In this document: piece after piece, positions 10,673 through 21,317 of the stretch | Position numbering within the stretch: the stretch's first letter is position 1 | Layout: every line of letters starts with the position of its first letter | Source of the DNA: Antilocapra americana | Taxonomy: Eukaryota; Chordata; Mammalia; Artiodactyla; Antilocapridae | Direction of reading: 5' to 3' | Length of the DNA: 64,000 bases | Assembly (NCBI GenBank): GCA_007570785.1 | Contig: ML664161.1 | Span: 18,291,856-18,355,855 of the forward strand | Translations under genes and position numbers: made by a program | Notes under the pieces: model-generated | Seen by the model: only the letters and a program-made list of their open reading frames with translations | The model's database searches: none | Told to the model about the DNA's origin: nothing

Positions 10673-11027
10673 ATAACAACTCATATTGCCAAATACCTGG
10701 AGCAGAGCTTTCTCAGAGGTGCCAGACAAATACTTAACTATTCACATCACTTTCTTGCTCAAATTCCCTTTGTTTCTCTTACCAAGTAAAAGACAATTTC
10801 CTGGCATCACATTCCAACCAGCTTCCCCCAACCCCCTTTTTTTTGACTTGTCTCCTTAGGCTCTGGAAAAATGTGACTGAGAACCAATCCCTGAATACAG
10901 TTAGGATCCTTTTTCCAAGCTACAGTCTGATTCAGAATAAAATTCAAATTTTGGACTCACTGCCTTTCCTTGAAACCCTTCGGTCAGAGCAGAGAAAATG
11001 GATGAGTGGTTTATCACATGACCCCTT
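10673..11027. other. Unassigned sequence
   Basis: No repeat or exon recognised. A short T run occurs near 10837. Confidence 0.4.
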
Positions 11028-11703
11028 GTTTTGCTCAGTTGCTGAGTTGTGTCCAACTCTTTGTGACGCCATGGACTGCAGCACGCCAGGCCTCCCTGTC
11101 CTTCACCATCTCCCAGAGCTTGCTCAAACTCACGTCCATTGAGTCAGTGATGCCATCCAACCATCTGATCCTCTGTTGTCCCCTTCTCTTCCTCCTTCAG
11201 TCTTTCCCAGCATCAGGGTCTTTTCCAATGAGTCAGCTCTATACATCAGGAGACTAAAGTACTGGAGCTTCAGCTTCAGCCTCAGTCCTTCCAATAAATA
11301 CTCAAGGTAATTCATTTAGAATTGACTGGTTTGATATCCTTGCTGTCCAGGGGACTCTCAAGAGTCTTCTCTAACACCACAGTTCAAAAGCATCAATTCT
11401 TTGGTGTTCAGCCTTCTTTATGGTCCAACTCTCACATCCATATATGACTACTGGAAAAGCCGTAGTTTTAACTATATGGACCTTTGTCGGCAATGTGATG
11501 TCTCTGCTTTTTAATATGCTATCTATCTAGGTCTGTCATAGCTTTTCTTCCAAGGAGAAAGTGTCTTTTAATTTCATGGCTGCAGTCACTGTCTATGTCT
11601 GCAGTGATTTTGGAGCCCAGGAAAATAAAGCCTGTTGAGTTTTAAGCCAGTTTTTTCACTCTCCTCTTTCACCTTCATCAAGAGGCTCTCTAGTTCCTCT
11701 TCG
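11028..11703 (-). mobile_element. BovB LINE 3' fragment, antisense, internally deleted
   Basis: It runs antisense from the tail ('ttgtgtccaactctttgtga') through the C-terminal coding region to 'caccttcatcaagaggctct'. Compared with the copy at 49.2 kb, about 79 nt is missing at 11634: that copy carries 49831-49909 between the same flanking words. It shares with the 49.2-kb copy a 6-nt insertion at 11592-11602 ('ctatgtctgca'), absent from the copies at 8.2 and 39.9 kb, suggesting a common subfamily. It has no catalytic motifs. Confidence 0.92.
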
Positions 11704-11961
11704 TGACACCTAGGGCTGTTCAAGTCCAAGCTCCTCTCCTAGGAACTCTGACCTTGGGAAAATTACTCACCCAGGGGAGTGGGAATAAGAATAATAGCTG
11801 CCTGTAAGTTGCTAATGAGTAATTTGCTTTAACATAGTTCTGGGGAATGGGTTAATGCTGGATATTGTTATTATTATTTATTTAATGCCTTTATGTTAAT
11901 ATCCATCTCTCCACCACCACCACCCAAGGCTTTTGAGTTTGCCACAGGAACTAGGAGGAAG
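11704..11961. other. Unassigned sequence
   Basis: No repeat or exon recognised. Confidence 0.4.
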
Positions 11962-12095
11962 GAAAGTGAAAGTGAAGTCGCTCAGCCATGTCTGACCCTT
12001 TGTGACCCCGAGGACTGTAGCCTACCAGGCTTCTGCATCCATGGACTTTTCCAGGCAAGAGTACTGGGGTGGGTTGCCATTTCCTTCTCCAAGGA
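11962..12095 (-). mobile_element. Bov-A monomer, antisense
   Basis: A single Bov-A unit: 'gaaagtgaagtcgctcagcc', 'gaccctttgtgaccccgagg', 'gggttgccatttccttctcc'. The second monomer of Bov-A2 is absent. Confidence 0.88.
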
Positions 12096-12369
12096 GGAAG
12101 GAAACTTTGGCTATATTGGGGGTAGGGATTTGGGAAGAACAGCTAGTAGTGAATGAACCTTGAACTTCTTAGAAGTTAGTTTGGAATTAGAGATTTTAAG
12201 TTTACAGTATAATCCATGATCTTTGAGAAGTAATGAAATAATTTAAACAATATTCTGACAAGATAACTGGCCAACTTCCGCAACCCAATTGGTAGAATTG
12301 AATTTTCTTACAATTCTTCCCAATATGGTGACAATAATAACTGTTATTATGAATAATAGTTATGATTTC

Positions 12370-12592
12370 GGCTTCCCTGGTGGCTCAGACAATAAGGAAC
12401 CTACCTGCAATTCAGGAGACCAAGGTTCCATCCCTGGGCCGGGAAGATTCCCCTGGAGAAGAGAATGACTACTCACTCCGGTATTCTTGCCTGAGAATCC
12501 CATGGACAGAGGAGCCTGGTAGGCTACATACACTCCATGGGGTTGCAAAGAGTCAGATGCAACTGAACAACTTTCATTTTCACTTTCACTTT
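12370..12592 (+). mobile_element. Bov-tA SINE
   Basis: Full-length: head 'gcttccctggtggctcagac', middle 'gggaagattcccctggagaa', tail 'gagtcagatgcaactgaaca' and a pyrimidine-rich end. An 'acatacactccatgg' stretch shows a small local insertion. Confidence 0.95.
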
Positions 12593-12639
12593 TTCAAGAG
12601 TTTATGCCATCTCTTGTACTAACTGCTTTATATTTTATA

Positions 12640-12790
12640 TTTTAATTCACTCATTCATGTGCTCATTCAACAAATACGCATTGAGCACCTACTTGAAGCC
12701 AGTCACTGGGGATAGTGGCAAATGTGACTGACAGGTCCTACGCTTATGGAACTTTCATGCTAGTGCAGATTCAGACACATATGTGTTAAG
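12640..12790 (-). mobile_element. L2 LINE 3' end, antisense
   Basis: The string 'tcattcaacaaatacgcatt', 'gagcacctacttgaagccag', 'cttatggaactttcatgct' follows the antisense L2 3' end. Confidence 0.75.
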
Positions 12791-13269
12791 CCAACTGTTA
12801 TGAAACACAGAGCTTTGCACACTTGTCAATCCTGTGAGCTATTATCAGGATCAGAGCCCAACTCACTTTTCCATCTTGCTTTCCCATGACAAGCACTAAC
12901 GTCCTCCAACCCCACAGAATTTCTTTCTGGACTCCTCTATCATTATGTCTGTGTCCACACAGTTTCCTCTAACAAAATATGCTATTGTGTATGTTTGCCT
13001 CTTGAAAGCTCTAGGCTTTCTTCATCACCCTTTTCAAATACCACCTTTGCCAGGAGCCTTTTTGGTCCTTCCACTCAGGATCAGCTACTTCTTCCTCCAT
13101 GCTCCAGGGTTAGGGTTTAGACTTCTAGAATTACCTCACCCTGAATATTTAATATTATTATTTGTACATACTGGTTATCAGCTTAACTTCTCACTGTCAG
13201 TCGCTTGTTTGCCACCTCTGTTACTTGCATCTCTTGCCTGGGTTAATTCAACTGGTCTAGAGTAGCCAG
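12791..13269. other. Unassigned sequence, possibly decayed L2
   Basis: The pyrimidine-rich wording and its position just before a clear L2 suggest the 5' continuation of that L2, but I cannot align it confidently. Confidence 0.35.
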
Positions 13270-13774
13270 ACTTGCTGTTCCACCGTCTCTTTTTTAAACC
13301 AAGGATCCTGAATCTTCTACCTTTTTCCTCTCCAACTGATCTCACTTATGTACGTCTGAGTACACAGCTGAGAACAGCTGCTGACAGAGTGATCTTTCTG
13401 AAAGGCAAATCTGCAGATTTCACTGCCTTGCTTAAAATGTGTCAGTGGTTCACACAGTGAAGATAAAATCCAATTTCTATGGCCTGGCACACACTAGCTC
13501 TTTCATAACCTAGACCTGCTTAAACCTCCAGTCTCAGGTCTCACCCTGCTCTCTCACTAGGTTCCAGCTCTGCCCAGTTGCTCACCATCAATCTCTTCAG
13601 TTCAGTGACCTCTGCAGTATCCTCTGCTGGAAAATCTCCCTCCTAACTCCTGCTAATCTTCCAGGTCTTAGTTTAGATGTCAGCCCCTCCAGAAAGCCAT
13701 CCTTGATTTCTTCTAGGGCTCCCATGTACCCCAGTAGGACCTAATTATTCTTGGTCAAGGTGTTGTCATTCCTT

Positions 13775-13785
13775 ATTATTGATAT
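13775..13785 (+). repeat. Left target-site duplication 'attattgatat'
   Basis: It is identical to 14018-14028 and brackets the Bov-tA inserted in L2. Confidence 0.9.
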
Positions 13786-14017
13786 GGGCTTCCCAGGTGG
13801 CTTGTAGTAAAGAACCCACCTGCCAGTGCAGGAGACATTAGAGATACAGGTTCCATCCCTGAGTCGGGAAGATCTCCTGGAGAAGGGCACGGCAACCCAC
13901 TCCAGTTTTCTTGCCTGAAGAATCCCATGGGCAGGGGAGCCTGGTGGGCTATGGTCCATAGGGTCACAACGAGTCAGATATGACTGAAGCAACTTAGCAC
14001 AACACACAGCACAACAC
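13786..14017 (+). mobile_element. Bov-tA SINE inserted in L2
   Basis: Head 'gggcttcccaggtggcttgt', middle 'gagtcgggaagatctcctgg', tail 'cgagtcagatatgactgaag' and a (CA)-rich end. A perfect 11-bp duplication on both sides fixes its limits. Confidence 0.96.
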
Positions 14018-14028
14018 ATTATTGATAT
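14018..14028 (+). repeat. Right target-site duplication 'attattgatat'
   Basis: It is the exact partner of 13775-13785. Confidence 0.9.
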
Positions 14029-14219
14029 AATCACATATTTAATGATTTAATGATCTAGCCTTCACTGCTTGACTATGAGGTTTGTGAGGGAAGCACCCCT
14101 GTTGCTGTTCACTGCAGTATCCCTAGCATCTAATTAGTGGTTGATGCACAGTAGAATCTGAAAGAAAGTTTATTGAATGAGTCCTCTTTTCATCTCCCAA
14201 AGTCCTCCTCCAACTTTTG

Positions 14220-14830
14220 GATGGTTTAAAAAAATGCACATGTAATGTGAAGACATGTTTATTGTAAAAGAAATCAAACAAAACAGAACATGTAAATGCA
14301 ATTACAGGTTCTCTTTTATCCTACCCCTAACCTTCTCTCCCCTCTTTTACTCTCTTGCCTGATATGTTAACTGTTCAATGTATGTCTTGTCATTTCTTTA
14401 TACTGCATGTACCCACAAGCACACAAACCTAATACAGTCCTGGCTCCCAAATCCATGTGGGTGTTTTAGTAAACAAATGGGGTAATATTAGAGATGCTGT
14501 CCTCCTGCTTGAGTCTACTTTTTTTTCAATCCATTTCAGAGATTTTTCCATTTCCTAGGTATATTCACCCCTACTACCTCATCCTTTTAATAGCTATTTG
14601 TATTCCATAGTAAGGTTGTATCATAGTTGATTTATTAATTCCCCATTGGAAGACTTTGTATGTTCATCTTGTGCTCACAAATGCCAGTAGAGTTGCAGGA
14701 CAGGTTTCTAGAAGTGGAATTGCTGGCTCGTAGAGTGTATGCATCTTAAAATTTTTTCAGTTGTCAGCTATTTCTTCACATAATTCTTAGTGGGAGGATT
14801 ACAAGTTCTCAAAATGTTTAATTTGTCAAC
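14220..14830. mobile_element. Old L1M-type 3' region
   Basis: Words such as 'gtattccatagtaaggttgt', 'ttattaattccccattggaa' and 'agaagtggaattgctggctc' are the hallmark of an old mammalian L1 3' region. The subfamily and limits are uncertain. Confidence 0.5.
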
Positions 14831-15089
14831 GGCCCTTGGCAAAACTGTGAGAAGGGGGAACTTTATCTCTGTATCACATTTGACCCTTTTAGATTCTACT
14901 CTCCTGCCCCACCTTCTCTTTATCTCTCCCATCCCACCCTGAGGCACCCTCGCCCCTCCCCCCCTACTCCCACTGAGTAAACTTAGCAATTTCTAATAGC
15001 AGAAGAATATTCCTCTTCTGTGTGGCAGCACCTTCCAGATAGTCCCTGTTTCCATTAATGGAGCCACCATCCAGTCAAGGAAATATCCC

Positions 15090-15840
15090 CTATGACCTAG
15101 AAACCCAGGTTTTCCTAGACTCCTCCCTCTTCTAAACTACCCTGATGCAAGTACCAAATCCTGTTATGCTCTCTCCAGATTCTCCAGAATCTAGTGGAGC
15201 TCCTATCACCATCATCTCCAGTCAGCAGCCTTGGTTTTAGAGGAATGGGTTGCAGTCAGCATGATTTTTCATCTGTCCTCTGCTCATAATCTTTTGGAAG
15301 TTTCTTTCTGACAAACCCCAGCTCCCCAACACGAAGGATGTCTCTGCAGCTCTAAACTTGCTGTTTCGCCTCATCCATCCCCAGGAAGCAGGTCTCACTA
15401 CACATTGTCTCCCGCATTCCTGGCACCTCTGTTGATACATACCCGGGCTGCTGGTTCCTGAAAGGCTCTGCAATCTCTCTCTAATTTTCTGCTTCCGCTG
15501 ACTGGAACGTCCTTCTCTCTTTGGCCCCTTAGCCTACCTGACTCCTACCCATCCTCCAGGTCTCAGCCAAGATGGCACCTCTTCCTTGGCACCCTCAGGT
15601 GCCTGTCCCAGTGTTCTCACCAGTGCTAAGCCTCCTCTCAAACTGGCCAGTCACATCCCTGGTCACACTTGTAGTGTAATTGTCCACTTGCCTGCTGGCT
15701 TCCCCTAGAAGGTAAACCCTATGAAGGAGGGAATGGTCATCTGCATTGCTGGACACCCTGTTCCTGGCACAGCTCTTGTTGAAATACAAGCTTGTGGATT
15801 TGAGTGAAGGGGCACATGAATGAATGAGTGAATAAGATGT
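15090..15840 (+). mobile_element. L2 LINE 3' region
   Basis: The pyrimidine-rich L2 order is clear: 'tcctccctcttctaaactac', 'aatcttttggaagtttcttt', 'gactggaacgtccttctctc', 'tcctccaggtctcagccaag', 'ttcctggcacagctcttgtt' and a final 'tgaatgaatgagtgaat'. Antisense open frames over it are not genes. Confidence 0.75.
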
Positions 15841-15879
15841 TTTCTGGCAGCCTGTACTTTTATGACATATTTGTGACAG

Positions 15880-16072
15880 GACTTCCCTGGTGGCACAGCT
15901 GGTAAGCAATCTGCCTGCAATGTGGGTGACCTGTGTTCGACCCCTGGATTGGGAAGATCCCTGAAGAACAGAATGGCCACCCATTCCAGTATTCTAGCCT
16001 GGAGAATTCCAGGGACTGTATAGTCCATGGGGTCACAAAGAGTCAGACACTGAGCGACTTTCACTTCACTTC
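15880..16072 (+). mobile_element. Bov-tA SINE with readable Pol III boxes
   Basis: Head 'gacttccctggtggcacagc', middle 'gattgggaagatccctgaag', tail 'agagtcagacactgagcgac'. The A-box-like 'tggcacagctgg' (15890-15901) and a B box 'gttcgacccc' (15935-15944) are close to the tRNA promoter consensus, better preserved than in most copies here. Whether it is transcribed is unknown. Confidence 0.95.
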
Positions 16073-16079
16073 ATTTAGA

Positions 16080-16230
16080 GGTTTTTATGTACTGTGTAAT
16101 CTAATCCTTACTATCACTCTGTGAGTAGATATTCTTAGCAACATTTACTGGACATGCTGAGATGTAGAGAAGTTGAGCTCCTTGTCCTCAGTGAGCAACA
16201 AAGTGTTAGCTTGTCAGGTCCCAGGGCTTG
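16080..16230 (-). repeat. MIR-like repeat, antisense
   Basis: The order 'taatccttactatcactctg...gctgagatgtagagaagttg' resembles antisense MIR. It is diverged. Confidence 0.4.
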
Positions 16231-16484
16231 TGCCTAAAAAACTAACTCAGCTGCTTCTGGGCTCTGCCTCTGCTGTTTCCAATTGATCCTGACTCGAACG
16301 GAGAGCTTGGCGGACTCAGTGACTCAGCATTCTGCCTCATGGAAACTCTGTGTCCTGCAAACGGTGCTAAGTAGGGGCTTGTCACCTTCCTCTTCAGAGC
16401 AGGCCCAGTCTAGATGGAGTCATATTCTGGTCTGCTCCCTGGACCAGAATAAATATACAGAATATCTACTTTTAAAATATTTTT

Positions 16485-16910
16485 GAGCCTTTTGAAAGAA
16501 TTTCAACTTACGGAAGAGTCGCCAGACTCGTAGGAAGAATGCCTGTATACCCTTCTTCCAGATTCACCAAATGTTAATATTTTGCCAAATTTGTTTCATT
16601 CCTTTCTCTCTAAAAAAAAATGTGTTTTTTTCTGACCATTCAAAAATAAGTTCCATCTACTATGTGCCACTTTACTACTAAATACTTCACCGAGTATCTC
16701 CTAAGAACAATGTCATTTTCTTATATAACCACAGGATTTATCAAATTAGGAAATGTAACATTTATTAAATACTATTATTGATAATCAGATTTTAGAAGTT
16801 ATCTCAATAATGTGCTTTATAGAATTTGCCTCCAATTGTACTTTTTTTTTTTTTAAATCCTAGTAGTTGCCCCTGAACCCTTTGAGAATGTCCTTTGTAT
16901 CAGGGTCAGG
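16485..16910 (-). mobile_element. Old L1M-type LINE 3' UTR, antisense
   Basis: 'cttcttccagattcaccaaa', 'aaataagttccatctactat', 'accgagtatctcctaagaac' and 'ttatataaccacaggattta' read as the reverse of the same old L1 3' UTR seen in sense at 1300-1840. Confidence 0.55.
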
Positions 16911-16919
16911 GAATGGTGA

Positions 16920-17100
16920 TGTATGTGCTTGCTCATTGGGATCAGAGGCACTGGAGTTCCAGACTGAGACCCCAGGCTTTGTTCTGCTCTTGACTTTGAA
17001 AAGTTCTTAGGGCCTCAGTTTCTTCACCTGTCAGTGGGGAAAAGGCAGAGTTGGGCTTTAGCATGTCCCAAATCCTCTCCAGCCCTTAAGCCACAAAATA
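16920..17100 (+). repeat. MIR-like repeat
   Basis: 'ggagttccagactgagaccc', 'gggcctcagtttcttcacct' and 'gtcagtggggaaaagg' follow MIR sense order. Confidence 0.5.
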
Positions 17101-18120
17101 AATAGCAACAAAACATTATTTTTTTAAAAGCATTTTTTCTTAACTTTTTTTTTTTTTAGGTAGGAAGAAACCTGTCTCTTTCAAAACCTGTCAGTTCTGA
17201 AAACCCACTAAATGATTTTTATTTTCCGGATGTCTTACTTCTACAGCGCTGTCTTTTCTTTGCCATTGTCTTCTTCAAATGCTTGGCTGACAGTCTTTTT
17301 CATCTTAGAAGTATTTTGAACATAATATGACTGTTTATTTAATGTCTCATGCACTTCAGAAGATAATGACCAGAAGAAGGGCTTGTTTACCTATATTTTT
17401 TTTCCCCAAGCACTAGAGCTTACTCAGCCCAGACTTTCCAGAAAGCCTACATTAATTTGCCTTTATTTTGTCAGCTTGGAGTTCGATGAGCACTTTTGAG
17501 CTTTCATTCTTTCTGTTCTTCAATCTGATTTGAAGATATTCCCCAGATTTCTTGGTATTTACATTTTCACCCCGTGGGTTTCACCACCCAGATACAAATA
17601 CTTTGCAGGGGAAATCCATAAGGAGGTTGCAAAGTTGTAAAAAAGTGGGAATGACATTTGAGCCTTGAGATTTCAAAACACTTTTCATTTTCTCCTCTCC
17701 TCTATCCTTAACGACTATTTCAAAAGTCAGTAGCAGATTTCAAAGTGGGGTATTTGTTAGTTTAAAACTGGTGTTCCCTGTGGCAATCACATACAGATGA
17801 AGACATCTATACTTCCTGTGAGCATTTGTTCACAGTCTACTTTGTTCAGTACTTCACTGGTATTGGGCATGCATCGAGGAGTTGGGGCACGGCGTTTGGT
17901 GGGAGAGACAGGTTTGTAAATACGTAAGTCCGAAGGTAAGCGAAGTGCTCTGCTGGGTATTGCTACTCCAGTACAAAAGAGCCAGGTGACCAGCTCAGTG
18001 AAGATGGCTGGTGTCATGAGGCTATTTGTATCATTAGCTTTGAAACCTTAAAATTTGCTTTCTAGACAATCTGTGAATTACTCTCTGAGGAAGGTTTCTT
18101 CTCTATCTTCTCATTTGATA
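17101..18120. other. Unassigned sequence
   Basis: No repeat or exon recognised over about 1 kb; a T-rich tract lies at 17148-17157. Confidence 0.4.
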
Positions 18121-18255
18121 CAAACCCATTGAACTCTGAGCTCTTTGGAGGAAGGTTTTTTTTTTTTTTTTTTGCATCTTAAGTGAATGGGGGTGTCTCA
18201 GCTTGAATCTGGGTGTATAGTAAGTCCATAATAAATACTTGCTGAACTCAGAAAT
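18121..18255 (+). mobile_element. L2 LINE 3' end
   Basis: 'gaactctgagctctttggag', a long T run, then 'agtaagtccataataaatac' and 'ttgctgaactcag' match the sense L2 terminus. Confidence 0.55.
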
Positions 18256-18703
18256 TGCAATAACATTAATAGTTGCCTAACAGGGGCCACCTCATTCGGT
18301 ACTGCCAGAAGCAGAGCTCATTCCTCTGATGATTCCACATTAAGGAGGCAGCTAGACATAAAATATAGGCTGGGAATGGACCTAAGGAGGTGGCGTGTGA
18401 GGCACCCCCAAAGGCTATGAACCTTCTGAATTGGGAGAAAGCCAGGAAGCAGTAGAGTAGGCAAGGCTGATCATGTCCAGGCATCTGGAGTGAGTCATGG
18501 AGTGAGTCTTACTTTGTGAGGCAGAGGAGCATGTGGGAGATGTGGGGAAGGAGAGATTGCCACAGAGCCTCCTTCTATACGGTGTAGGTCCCAAGCAAGA
18601 ATAAAAACTATGTGGTCTTAATTCTGTGAAAAAAAATTTGGGGGATTATGGACTAGCAAAAATAATTTTTGTATGTATCTACTAATCCATTTATTTTTAA
18701 ATT
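18256..18703. other. Unassigned sequence
   Basis: No repeat or exon recognised. Confidence 0.4.
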
Positions 18704-18912
18704 TTTATATGCGTGTTCAGTCGTGTCTGACTCTTTGTGACCCCACGGACTGTAAGTCTCCCAGGCTCCTCTGTCCATGTGATTTTTCAGGCAAGAATAC
18801 TGGAGTGGGTTGCCATTTCCTCCTCCAGGGGATCTTGCAGACCTAGGGGTTGAACCTTGGTCTCCTGTGGTTCCTCCAGCTCTTGCATTAGTAGGTAGAT
18901 TCTTTACCACTA
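18704..18912 (-). mobile_element. Bov-tA SINE, antisense
   Basis: 'gttcagtcgtgtctgactct', 'ggcaagaatactggagtggg', 'ggggatcttgcagacctagg' and 'agattctttaccactaa' are the reverse of Bov-tA; the last bases of the tRNA head are lost. Confidence 0.92.
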
Positions 18913-18984
18913 ATTTATTTCCCCTCCCCACACTCTCCACCCCTTGCTCAGCCTTTGGTAACTATAAATTTGTTGGGCTTGTTG

Positions 18985-19125
18985 TTGTTTTATTATTTAT
19001 GTATTTACATTTTGGCCATGCCACCGCACAACATGTGGGATCTTAGTTTCCTGACCAGGGATGGAATCCGTGCCCCCTGCGTTGGAAGCCAGCAGTCTTA
19101 ATGGCTGGACCACCAGGAAAGTTCC
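18985..19125 (-). mobile_element. CHR-2-type tRNA SINE, antisense
   Basis: 'ttttggccatgccaccgcac', 'catgtgggatcttagtttcc', 'ctgaccagggatggaatccg' and 'gctggaccaccaggaaagtt' are the reverse of the CHR-2 SINE. Confidence 0.85.
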
Positions 19126-19489
19126 CCCATAAATTTGTTTTCTATGCCAGTGGCAAATATCGTTTTTATTTGTATCCGTGAGCCTGTCTATTTTCTCTCA
19201 TTTCCTCCATTCATCTTGTACTGCTTTTGAAACTAAGAAATAAAAACTTAAAATAATCTTGATAGGCTTGGAATGTTGGGTTGATAACAAAATGTTCTGG
19301 GCCCTGGGTAGAGGAGATGTGGTTATACAGGAGCAAGTGTGGGAAGAGGGCTCTTTGGTTTGATTGAAAGCTTGATATGAATAAGCAGTGTGTTCAGGCT
19401 GCTGCCCAAAATGCTGATGTCATCTAGGGTATGACAACATGGTCTTCCAGACGTGTGGCCTGGTATCTAGAGGAAATAATCAGAAAAGA

Positions 19490-19690
19490 ACCCACAAATT
19501 TATCAACAAATGTTCACTGGCATTTTATTCATGAGTGAAAAGTGAAAGTAACTTAAGTGTCCAACAGGGACTCAGAGGCAAATCATGATGCAGTATGAAG
19601 CCGTGAAAATTTACATGAAGAATTTATATGAAGAATAAAGAGTAACATGATATTTTTAAATTAATAAATTACACTCATAAAAGCAAGAGG
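19490..19690 (+). mobile_element. L1-like 3' UTR fragment
   Basis: 'aacttaagtgtccaacaggg' and 'tgatgcagtatgaagccgtg' recall the old L1 3' UTR block that describes 'aatgtccaacag...ttatgcagccat'. Weak call. Confidence 0.4.
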
Positions 19691-19996
19691 CTTTTGAATG
19701 GAAAATTTTCCTTCACGTGGCAGAAACAAAGGAGAGTTAACAGATGTAAAGTGTTCTGAAAAGGAGGGAGAGTGTCTTAGTCTATTCGGGTGGCCAGAAC
19801 AAAATACCACAGACTGGATGGCAATAAACAACAGTCATTTCCAACTCACAATTCTGGAGGCTGGAAAGTCCAGGTTCATGGTGCCAGCATAGTTGCCTAA
19901 GAGTCTTCTTCCAGGTTACAGACTTGGCATTCTGACGATATTCTCACACAGTGGGAGGGACTTTGGATCTCTCTGGAGCCTCTTTTATAAGGCTCT

Positions 19997-20007
19997 AATC
20001 TCCTTCA
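19997..20007 (+). repeat. Left target-site duplication 'aatctccttca'
   Basis: It matches 20204-20214 ('aatccccttca') at 10 of 11 positions. Confidence 0.8.
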
Positions 20008-20203
20008 CGAGGCTTCCCTGGTGGCTCAGCAGATAAAAATTTTGGCCTGCAATGCAGGAGGACAGGAAGATCCTCTGGAGAAGGGAATAGCTACCCACTC
20101 CAGTATTTCTGCCTGTAGAATTCCATGGACAAGGCAGCCTGGCAGGCTATAGTCCACGGGGTAGCAAAACAGTCCGACACGACTGGATGACTAAAACAAC
20201 AAC
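20008..20203 (+). mobile_element. Bov-tA SINE inserted in MLT1 LTR
   Basis: Head 'ggcttccctggtggctcagc', middle 'ggaagatcctctggagaagg', tail 'acagtccgacacgactggat' and an (AAC)n end. The near-perfect 11-bp duplication marks its limits. Confidence 0.95.
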
Positions 20204-20214
20204 AATCCCCTTCA
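20204..20214 (+). repeat. Right target-site duplication 'aatccccttca'
   Basis: Partner of 19997-20007 with one mismatch. Confidence 0.8.
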
Positions 20215-20582
20215 TTAAAGCTCCACCTTCATGACCTGAGCACCTCCCAGAAGCCATATTTACCAATATCAGCATCTTTAGAAGTTAGGATTTCAGCAAT
20301 TGCTTTTGGAGGAGAGAAGACACAAATGTTCAGACCACAGCAGAGAGGATATTAGGCTTGGTTTTTAGGGCTCCAGAGAACCTCAGTGGATACTATAGAT
20401 GGAATTTATAATCCAAAATAAGGGTGGGCTTTTAGAGTTTGACTTTATTTCAATCTTTCTTACAACATTGAAACAGGAGTAAAAATATTTTAAAGGGGGA
20501 AAAATTTGACCACAATTCGATTGTCTTTGATACCTCAGCTGTTAAATTATCTTATTCTCTTCTGGTCCCTATCAATTTCCAG

Positions 20583-20790
20583 GCATTCTTTTAAAGAATC
20601 TGCCTTCAATGCAGGAAACTCAGGTTAAATTTCTGGGTCAGGAAAATCCCCTCGAGCAGGAAATGATTACCCACTTCAGTATTCTTGCCTGGAGAATTCC
20701 ACGGGCAGAGGAGCCTGGCAGGCTATGGTCCATAAGGTTACAGAGTCAGACATGACTAAGTGACTACCATCTTCACTTCTCACTTTCGGG
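20583..20790 (+). mobile_element. Bov-tA SINE, diverged head
   Basis: The first tRNA bases are lost; 'aagaatctgccttcaatgca', 'ggagaattccacgggcagag' and 'cagagtcagacatgactaag' identify the rest. Confidence 0.9.
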
Positions 20791-20999
20791 GTATGACCAT
20801 TGTATCAGTTCACAAACGGTTCGTGCTCATGTGCACCTGTGTCCTCCTCCTCTGTGGCCAGTTCCACTAACTTTTATGACCTAAGAAGATGACATGGAGT
20901 GAGAAGAAGCCTTCATGAAAGGAAAGCAAAAAAAAAAAAAAGAAAAGTCAAGGCCTTCAAAGAGAAATTTTACTATTTAGTAGTCTGGCCTAGAACCAT

Positions 21000-21135
21000 C
21001 CCTATCAGGCTCCTGCACCACTTCTCCTATTTGATTCTGATTTAACTGGCCTGAGGTACATTCGGGACGTTCAGTTTTAAAAAGTTTCTCAGCTGATTCT
21101 AATATTCAGCCGAATTTGAGAACCGTTGTCTTCAA
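21000..21135. repeat. MER5-like hAT fragment
   Basis: 'aaagtttctcagctgattct', 'aatattcagccgaatttgag' and 'aaccgttgtc' resemble the end of a MER5-type non-autonomous hAT element. Confidence 0.45.
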
Positions 21136-21164
21136 CCCAGCTGTATGTGTGTATGTATGTGTGT

Positions 21165-21310
21165 GTTTAAATTTTGGTTTTTGTCTGTGGTGAGTCTTTG
21201 TTGCTGCACAAAAGCTTTCTTTAGTTGTGGTAAGTGGGGTCTTCTTGCGGTGTGTAGGCTAACTGTTGTCGTAGCTTCTCTTGTTGCAGAGGACAGGCTC
21301 TAGGTGCATG
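21165..21310 (-). mobile_element. CHR-type tRNA SINE 3' part, antisense
   Basis: 'gctttctttagttgtggtaa', 'cttcttgcggtgtgtaggct', 'agcttctcttgttgcagagg' and 'caggctctaggtgcatggcc' are the reverse of the CHR body. The tRNA head is missing: the fragment runs straight into an L1 ORF2 piece. Confidence 0.8.
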
Positions 21311-21317
21311 GCCCATT

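Larger units (their letters stand above)
13270..14185 (+). mobile_element. L2 LINE 3' region, split by a Bov-tA
   Basis: Phrases in L2 order: 'atggcctggcacacactagc', 'cctgctctctcactaggttc', 'ccaggtcttagtttagatgt', 'ccagaaagccatccttgatt', then after the SINE 'gaggtttgtgagggaagcac', 'actgcagtatccctagcatc' and 'gtttattgaatgagtc'. A Bov-tA occupies 13786-14017. The reading frame is thoroughly decayed. Confidence 0.8.
19768..20345 (-). mobile_element. MLT1-type MaLR LTR, antisense, split by a Bov-tA
   Basis: The reverse MLT1 order is clear: 'tgtcttagtctattcgggtg', 'acaaaataccacagactgga', 'acaattctggaggctggaaa', 'cttcatgacctgagcacctc', 'ttagaagttaggatttcagc', 'caaatgttcagaccacagca'. A Bov-tA at 20008-20203 divides it. 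It is a non-coding solitary LTR of an ancient ERVL-MaLR element; no internal retroviral genes are seen beside it. Confidence 0.75.

Noticed and set aside
15880..15950. tRNA gene, because of good A and B boxes
   Set aside because: The sequence is the tRNA-derived head of a Bov-tA SINE; it lacks an acceptor stem and continues into the BovB-derived tail.
15595..16064. Antisense open frames of 119-129 residues
   Set aside because: They run across an L2 and a Bov-tA boundary, so they cannot represent a conserved gene.
19768..20345. Part of an intact endogenous retrovirus
   Set aside because: Only a solitary, ancient MLT1-type LTR is present; no internal coding region adjoins it here or at 43993-44343.
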